Source of the DNA: JACPFJ01 sp041738275
Lineage (GTDB): Bacteria; Desulfobacterota; Desulfuromonadia; Geobacterales; Pseudopelobacteraceae
Assembly: GCA_041738275.1 (NCBI GenBank)
Contig: JBGSQD010000121.1
Span: 1-10,611, forward strand
Reading direction: 5' to 3'
DNA length: 10,611 bases
Positions 6,377 to 10,611 of this stretch are shown piece after piece (position 1 is the stretch's first letter; every line of letters starts with the position of its first letter). A model generated the notes under the pieces. It searched no databases. It worked only from the letters and a program-made list of their open reading frames with translations, and was not told the DNA's origin. The position numbers and the translations under genes are program-made.

Positions 6377-7171
6377 ATGATACTAATTGATCAACTGTTC
6401 CAGGCAATTCCTCTTTGGCTTCTCTATCTCATGACGGTTGCTGTTGTTGTGCTCGCCGTAGCTGGAGGATTTCGTATAGGTAGTTTGGTTCAACAACATG
6501 GCAATTCCGAAAAAGAAGTCCCGATAGGATCGATTGTTGGCGCCACGCTCGGCTTGCTTGCTTTTGTCTTGGCATTCACATTCAGCATAGCCTCCTCTCG
6601 TTTCGATGCCCGGAAACAATTGGTGTTAGATGAAGTCAATTCGATAGGGACGACTTTCCTGCGAACTGATTTTCTGCCGGAACCCCAGCGTTCGCTCTCT
6701 CGAAAGCTGCTCAAGCACTATGTCGACATACGAACGGAAGCAGTCGTTCAAATCCAGAAATTACCGCAGGCATTGATAGACTCCGAAGCACTTCATGACC
6801 AACTCTGGGCTCTGCTCAATGATATTGTCACGTGTAACCACGACTCGGTGTTGCTTGGACTCTATGCCCAATCGCTCAACGAAATGATAGATTTCCACAC
6901 AAAGCGGGTGACGGTTGCGCTTCAATATCGCATTCCTATGCCTATCTGGTTAGCTCTCTATTTTGTAACAATACTGACCATGGTGGCAACAGGGTATCAA
7001 TTTGGCGTTAGTGGCAAAAGCAGCCTGATGATCATTATGGTCATGGCTCTTTCGTTTTCAGCAATTATATTGCTCGTTGCAGACCTCGATCGACCCTTGG
7101 AGGGTGGGCTGAAGGTAAGCCAGGAGCCCATGATTAAGTTGCAGCAGAAATTCAGCGCGCTGAAAATATGA
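6377..7171 (+). CDS. DUF4239 (bestrophin-like domain) integral membrane protein
   Basis: A 264-residue protein with two N-terminal membrane helices (about residues 14-33 and 51-71), a soluble helical middle of about 110 residues and two C-terminal helices (about 188-208 and 216-236). The pattern fits DUF4239, called bestrophin-like domain proteins. Diagnostic segments are RFDARKQLVLDEVNSIGTTF at 75-94 and the DLDRPLEGGLKVSQEPM stretch after the last helix. Bestrophins are anion channels, but DUF4239 proteins have no established activity, so channel function is only a suggestion. ATG 6377 is preceded by GAGG at 6367-6370, six bases away. A longer frame from a TTG at 6329 has no such site and adds only polar residues. 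The gene stands alone between an IS5 stub and the selenoprotein operon. Family is well supported; role unknown. Confidence 0.8.
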   Translation: MILIDQLFQAIPLWLLYLMTVAVVVLAVAGGFRIGSLVQQHGNSEKEVPIGSIVGATLGLLAFVLAFTFSIASSRFDARKQLVLDEVNSIGTTFLRTDFLPEPQRSLSRKLLKHYVDIRTEAVVQIQKLPQALIDSEALHDQLWALLNDIVTCNHDSVLLGLYAQSLNEMIDFHTKRVTVALQYRIPMPIWLALYFVTILTMVATGYQFGVSGKSSLMIIMVMALSFSAIILLVADLDRPLEGGLKVSQEPMIKLQQKFSALKI

Positions 7172-7265
7172 TGTGATTTGGTTACATTCGCAATTCTCAA
7201 ACGTTTGTGGACTCACACCGCTTGAGAGGAGTGGTACGCGAAAATGGGGATGGGTTTATAAAAAG

Positions 7266-7288
7266 AGAGTCAACACACCTCTGACTCT
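7266..7288. repeat. Hairpin between DUF4239 gene and selenoprotein operon
   Basis: AGAGTCA at 7266-7272 pairs with TGACTCT at 7282-7288 around a nine-base loop. It is 95 bases after the DUF4239 stop and 127 before the next gene. No T-tract follows, so it may be a weak terminator or an operator-like site. Confidence 0.3.
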
Positions 7289-7392
7289 TGACCAGTAATA
7301 GCACTTAACCGAGGTGCGATATTTATCACCAAAGTTGTGTCGCATCAGCCTAGGTCTGTGCTAAATTTCGATACAACGATCGCTTAAAATTC

Positions 7393-7410
7393 TTCAGCTG
7401 AATGAGGAGG
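7393..7410 (+). promoter_or_regulatory. Palindrome and ribosome binding site before the selenoprotein gene
   Basis: GAGGAGG at 7404-7410 is a strong ribosome binding site four bases before ATG 7415. A perfect ten-base palindrome, TTCAGCTGAA at 7393-7402, abuts it and could affect translation start or bind a regulator; the palindrome alone may be chance. Confidence 0.5.
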
Positions 7411-7414
7411 CATT

Positions 7415-8062
7415 ATGAGTTTGCAAGACAAGCTAACTGCGATGAAAAATAAATTTGAATCCAAGATGCCCCCTGACACTCTTGCCATTATGCATCGCGC
7501 AACGGCCGATCTGGCCCGATCGGGTATCATGGACCACGTTCTTAAGGTCGGCGCGTCAGCACCTCAATTCATACTGTCCGATCAAGAAGATCGATGGGTA
7601 ACGTCAGCTGCTCTTTTAGCAAAAGGGCCTTTGGTTATAAATTTTTACCGGGGAGTATGGTGACCGTACTGTAACGCTGAGCTGGAAGCTCTGCAGGAAG
7701 TGGTACAAAACGCCGAAGCGTCGGGCGCTTCATTCATCGCTATATCACCACAACTTGAAAAATACTCAAAACAGATCGTAAAGAAGCTGAATTTATCCTT
7801 TCCAGTATTAAGCGACTCCGGAAATAAAGTGGCGGCACAATTTGGACTTGTTTTTACATTGCCTACTGATTTGCAGCAAGTCTACAAGGGCTTCGGTATC
7901 GATCTTGAACGATTCAATGGCAACTCGAATTGGACGCTATCAATGCCAGGACGGTTCGTCGTTGACCAGCAAGGTATAATCATAAACGCTGAAGTGCATC
8001 CAGATTATACATGTAGGCCAGAGCCATCCGATATTTTAAACGGATTGAACAGACCGATATGA
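7415..8062 (+). CDS. Peroxiredoxin-like (AhpC/TSA family) selenoprotein with in-frame TGA as Sec83
   Basis: One 215-residue thioredoxin-fold protein interrupted only by TGA at 7661-7663. Upstream of the TGA are 82 residues with family features: an N-terminal helix, IMHRATADLARSG at 25-37, KVGASAPQFILSD and INFYRGVW. After it, in the same frame, come PYCNAELEAL, FIAISPQ, LSFPVLSDSGNKVAAQFGLV, GRFVVDQQGI and a natural stop. Close relatives have FYRG.WCPYCN, so the TGA sits exactly at the first, peroxidatic or redox-active Cys of CxxC, giving U83-P-Y-C86. A SECIS-like hairpin follows the TGA. Selenocysteine-containing Prx and Prx-like proteins are known in bacteria. The expected role is thiol-dependent peroxide reduction or disulfide exchange in the cytoplasm; there is no signal peptide. 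The alternative is a nonsense mutation of TGC/TGT, but no other damage is seen. The stop overlaps the kinase start. An annotation split at 7663 and restarting at GTG 7700 would be wrong. Confidence 0.88.
7661..7707 (+). promoter_or_regulatory. Selenocysteine codon TGA with candidate bacterial SECIS hairpin
   Basis: After the TGA at 7661-7663, GAGCT (7679-7683) pairs with AGCTC (7687-7691) around a GGA loop. The stem extends by two G-C pairs (7676-7677 with 7693-7694) past a T/T mismatch. An outer TGTA/TACA pair (7670-7673 with 7704-7707) lies across an internal loop. The first loop G is 20 bases from the TGA. Bacterial SECIS elements recognised by SelB typically have a small apical loop starting with G, about 16-37 bases after the UGA, which fits here. 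Confidence 0.65.
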
Positions 8063-10059
8063 ACGATCAATCGAATTCTGATTCACCTAAATTAGCCGTC
8101 CTCAAAAGGCGAATCGCTGAGTTGGAAGCGAGGGAAGCACGTATTCAGGCTGATTATGAGCACTTGAAGCAACTCTACGAGCGGGCTCCGCTTGCCTATC
8201 AATCCCTCGATAGCGCTGGCTGTTTTATTGCGATCAATCAAGCTTGGGCTGATACCCTTGGGTACGCTAAAGAAGAAGTCCTTGGTAGAAATTTCGGTGA
8301 TTTCCTTCATCCAGATTGGAAAGACCATTTCAAAGAAAAATTTCCTAGGTTCAAGGCAATAGGCGAAATCCTCGGAATCGAGTTCGAAATGGTCCGTAAG
8401 GATGGTTCAACCATCCTTGTTTCATTCCATGGCAAGATCGGAAAAGATCCACTCGGCCACTTTCAACAGACTCACTGCATTTTCCATGACATTACCAAGC
8501 AAAAACAAGACGAGGAGGCATTGAGAGAGAGTGAAGAACGATGGCGACGAGCTATTACTGCTTCACCGATTCCTATAATGATCCATGATGAAGATGATCG
8601 AGTCTTGCAACTCAGCGCGGGTTGGACTCATTTTTCGGGTTACACCATCGAAGACATCCCCTTTCTCTCAGATTGGACAGAACGTGCATACGGAGAAAGA
8701 ACCGGTTCCAAAAAGGAGTATATCGATCAACTTTTTTCGATAAACAAAACAGAAATAAATGGCGAATGGATTGTTACAGCAAAGGACGGTTCAAAACGAA
8801 TTTGGGAGTTTCGAACAACTCCCTTGGGCAGAGTCCATGGAGGGAAACGCGTCCTTCATAGCATGGCAATAGACATCACCGAGCCCAGGAGAATGGAGGA
8901 GGAGAGGTCCAAACTCGAATCCCAGCTTCGCCAGGTCCAGAAGATGGAATCCGTAGGCCGTCTGGCCGGCGGGGTCGCCCACGACTTCAACAACATGCTG
9001 GGGGCAATTCTCGGGTACACGGAAATGGCCATGGAACTGGTCGAGCCAGACAATCCCCTGCATGCCAACCTGGAGAAGATCCAGGGGGCTGCCCAGCGCT
9101 CCGCCAATCTGACCCGGCAACTCCTGGCCTTTGCTCGCAAACAGACCGTGTCCCCCAAGGTGATCGACCTCAACGACACCATTGAGAGCATGCTCAATCT
9201 GCTGCTGCCGCTCATCGGCGAGGACATCGACCTGGCTTGGCGGCCGGGCAAGGACGTCTGGCCGGTCAAAATAGACCCTACCCAGATCGACCAGATTCTG
9301 GCAAATCTCTGCGTCAATGCCCGGGACGCCATCGTTAATACGGGCAAGGTCACCATCGAGACCGGCATAGCCTCCTTCGACGAAGAGTATTGCTCCCGTC
9401 ACGCCGGTTTTGTCCCCGGCGGCTACGTCCTGCTGGCTGTGAGCGATACTGGCTGCGGCATGGACGAAGAGACCCAAACTCATCTCTTCGAGCCCTTCTT
9501 CACCACCAAGGAAGCGGGCAAAGGCACCGGACTGGGCTTGGCCACGGTCTACGGTACGGTCAAGCAAAACAACGGTTTCATCAATGTCTACAGCGAGCTT
9601 GGGCAGGGAACAACATTCAAGATCTACCTACCGCGCCACCTGGCCAAAACAGCCCCGTTGCCGGAAAAGGAACCGGATACAACAGGCGAGCGAGGCCACG
9701 AGACTGTCTTGCTGGTGGAAGACGAATCGGTGATTCTGGAAATGACCACGATAATGCTGGAAAGGCTTGGGTATACCGTGCTGGCGGCCGGAACCCCGGG
9801 CGAGGCCATCCGCCAGGCTCAGGAACACCCCGGTCGCATCGATCTGCTCTTGACCGATGTGGTCATGCCCGAGATGAACGGTCGCGACCTAGCCAAAAAC
9901 CTGCTGTCCATCTATCCGGACATCCGACGGCTATTCATGTCGGGCTACACAGCCAACGTCATCGCCCACCATGGTGTACTCGACGAAGGCGTCAACTTCA
10001 TCCAAAAACCGTTCACCCGCCACGACCTTGCCGCCAAAATCAGGGAGACGCTGGATTAA
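8059..10059 (+). CDS. Hybrid sensor histidine kinase, PAS-PAS-HisKA-HATPase_c-REC
   Basis: A 666-residue soluble kinase with no membrane helices. An N-terminal coiled coil (about 10-40) leads to a first PAS domain (about 40-148) and a second one (about 155-277). HisKA follows at about 290-360 with the H-box GGVAHDFNN, phospho-His308. The ATPase domain (about 400-527) has the N-box ANLCVNARDA, the G1 box DTGCGM, FEPFFTT and the G2 box GKGTGLGL. The C-terminal receiver (about 548-666) has acid residues Glu554/Asp555, phosphoacceptor Asp600 in LLTDVVMPEMNG, Ser628 and Lys650. All catalytic residues are present. It should phosphorylate itself in response to a cytoplasmic signal and pass the phosphate to its own REC. 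No DNA-binding output is attached, so a partner phosphotransferase or regulator must be elsewhere. ATG 8059 overlaps the selenoprotein stop (ATGA) and lacks its own binding site, so translation is coupled. Base composition rises sharply near 8915, at the PAS/HisKA join. Confidence 0.93.
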   Translation: MNDQSNSDSPKLAVLKRRIAELEAREARIQADYEHLKQLYERAPLAYQSLDSAGCFIAINQAWADTLGYAKEEVLGRNFGDFLHPDWKDHFKEKFPRFKAIGEILGIEFEMVRKDGSTILVSFHGKIGKDPLGHFQQTHCIFHDITKQKQDEEALRESEERWRRAITASPIPIMIHDEDDRVLQLSAGWTHFSGYTIEDIPFLSDWTERAYGERTGSKKEYIDQLFSINKTEINGEWIVTAKDGSKRIWEFRTTPLGRVHGGKRVLHSMAIDITEPRRMEEERSKLESQLRQVQKMESVGRLAGGVAHDFNNMLGAILGYTEMAMELVEPDNPLHANLEKIQGAAQRSANLTRQLLAFARKQTVSPKVIDLNDTIESMLNLLLPLIGEDIDLAWRPGKDVWPVKIDPTQIDQILANLCVNARDAIVNTGKVTIETGIASFDEEYCSRHAGFVPGGYVLLAVSDTGCGMDEETQTHLFEPFFTTKEAGKGTGLGLATVYGTVKQNNGFINVYSELGQGTTFKIYLPRHLAKTAPLPEKEPDTTGERGHETVLLVEDESVILEMTTIMLERLGYTVLAAGTPGEAIRQAQEHPGRIDLLLTDVVMPEMNGRDLAKNLLSIYPDIRRLFMSGYTANVIAHHGVLDEGVNFIQKPFTRHDLAAKIRETLD

Positions 10060-10402
10060 TAAATACCAATTGAGCAAAGAAATCTAACTTGTCGGAATTT
10101 CTCCAAACGTATTCAGCGCAACCAAAGGCATCAAAGTTCACATATCTTATAGGGGGCGGATTCGGGCTTAGAACCCCTTTTAAAGAACGTGATAGACGGT
10201 CGAGCTTCCAGGCCACAAGCATATCACCCTTGCGTAATTGCCCTAACAATCGATGCAATTCCGGTCTGTCCCACCGGCCACCAGATGCTTTTTCTTGAAA
10301 AATAAGTTCGCACCCAGAGGCTTTTAGTGCGGCAATTTGTGCTGCCGTATCCTGATCTTGGGCTGGAGCGAGAACTCGGCATAACGACTCACCGTACCTA
10401 CG
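10040..10402 (-). pseudogene. Serine recombinase (resolvase/invertase) N-terminal remnant
   Basis: The minus-strand frame has clear similarity to the catalytic N-terminus of resolvase-type serine recombinases between about 10387 and 10169: CRVLAPAQDQDTAAQIAALK, ELIFQEKASGGRWDRPELHR and GDMLVAWKLDRLSRSLKGVL. In the family the first motif is YARVS with the catalytic Ser; here it reads CRVL, so the nucleophile is missing and a small indel near 10380 is likely. Similarity stops after KGVL at 10169. What follows (NPPPIRYVNFDAFGCAEYVW and on to the stop at 10040) is unrelated, and the DNA-binding C-terminal domain is absent. The last 20 bases overlap the kinase end in antisense. It is a dead scrap of a mobile element. 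Confidence 0.8.
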
Positions 10403-10488
10403 CTTTTTTTTCCCGTCTAAATCGCAACTAGCAGGAACTGGAACGCATTATCCTTGTCCGGTGAAAATTGAAAAATGGCAGCATCTTT

Positions 10489-10611
10489 TTACAAGAATCC
10501 GTGATAGATACCTAACCAATATAAATGCCGTAAATCTTCCATAACGACAAGGACCGAAAAGGCTATGAGAAATGCCGTTATCCACTCGATAGGCTCGTAT
10601 GTTCCGGCTTT
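10489..10611 (-). CDS. C-terminal end of an unidentified membrane protein, cut by window edge
   Basis: The minus strand is open from the right edge to TAA at 10489-10491, giving 40 residues. They contain one convincing hydrophobic helix (ITAFLIAFSVLVVM), followed by a charged and aromatic tail, EDLRHLYWLGIYHGFL. Other frames here are short or interrupted. The composition looks like the end of a real inner-membrane protein, but it is too short to identify, and chance cannot be excluded. Confidence 0.35.
   Translation of the reverse strand, partial: KAGTYEPIEWITAFLIAFSVLVVMEDLRHLYWLGIYHGFL

Noticed and set aside
7700..8062. Separate gene starting at GTG 7700
   Set aside because: It starts inside the thioredoxin fold, lacks a ribosome binding site and is in the same frame as 7415-7663; it is the second part of the selenoprotein.
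8791..9567. 258-codon antisense ORF on the minus strand
   Set aside because: It lies wholly inside the well-supported kinase gene in its GC-rich half, and the translation resembles no family.
9390..10073. 227-codon plus-strand ORF overlapping the kinase 3' end
   Set aside because: Arginine- and glycine-rich shadow of the kinase ATPase and receiver domains in another frame.
1..10611. CRISPR array, tRNA or rRNA genes
   Set aside because: No regularly spaced direct repeats and no cloverleaf or rRNA-like conserved segments were seen by eye on either strand.

Overview
This window looks like a chromosomal accessory region of a Gram-negative, mesophilic bacterium. A deltaproteobacterium (Desulfobacterota) is my best guess. 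The reasons are a likely selenocysteine codon, which is common in that group, a hybrid histidine kinase of a style abundant there, a lipoprotein signal, exported DUF2092-type proteins and several decayed IS elements. This assignment is inference; no rRNA or marker gene is present.

Layout from left to right. (i) 2-1753: the 3' part of an SLC12-like (cation-chloride cotransporter, APC superfamily) permease gene that begins outside the window. (ii) 1754-2316: gene-poor DNA ending in a truncated IS3-family transposase C-terminus on the minus strand. (iii) 2395-3428: two translationally coupled genes for exported proteins, a DUF2092 protein and a small Gly/Ala/Val-rich protein, then a long hairpin and a short orphan ORF. 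(iv) 3732-5153: a minus-strand lipoprotein patatin-like phospholipase. (v) 5378-5738: a decayed DUF1254/DUF1214 gene with an internal deletion, a frameshift and a nonsense codon. (vi) 5739-6230: AT-rich DNA and an IS5-family transposase N-terminal stub. (vii) 6377-7171: a four-helix DUF4239 (bestrophin-like domain) membrane protein. (viii) 7415-10059: a two-gene operon encoding a peroxiredoxin-like protein whose catalytic Cys position is an in-frame TGA, and a PAS-PAS-HisKA-HATPase-REC hybrid kinase whose start codon overlaps the peroxiredoxin stop. (ix) 10040-10611: a dead serine-recombinase N-terminus on the minus strand, then the C-terminal end of an unidentified membrane protein running off the right edge.

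The main discovery candidate is the TGA at 7661-7663. The reading frame is open on both sides and the protein aligns across the TGA with the thioredoxin-fold motif CPYC, giving UPYC. A hairpin with a GG-containing apical loop sits about 20 nt downstream, as expected of a bacterial SECIS. A naive gene caller would split this gene in two or call it a pseudogene. Its coupling to a multidomain redox- or ligand-type sensor kinase suggests, as inference only, a selenoperoxidase-linked signalling unit. The kinase itself looks chimeric: a lower-GC PAS half is joined to a higher-GC HisKA-HATPase-REC half.

The remaining genes are independent units separated by IS and recombinase remnants. The window reads as a patchwork of insertion and deletion rather than one large operon.
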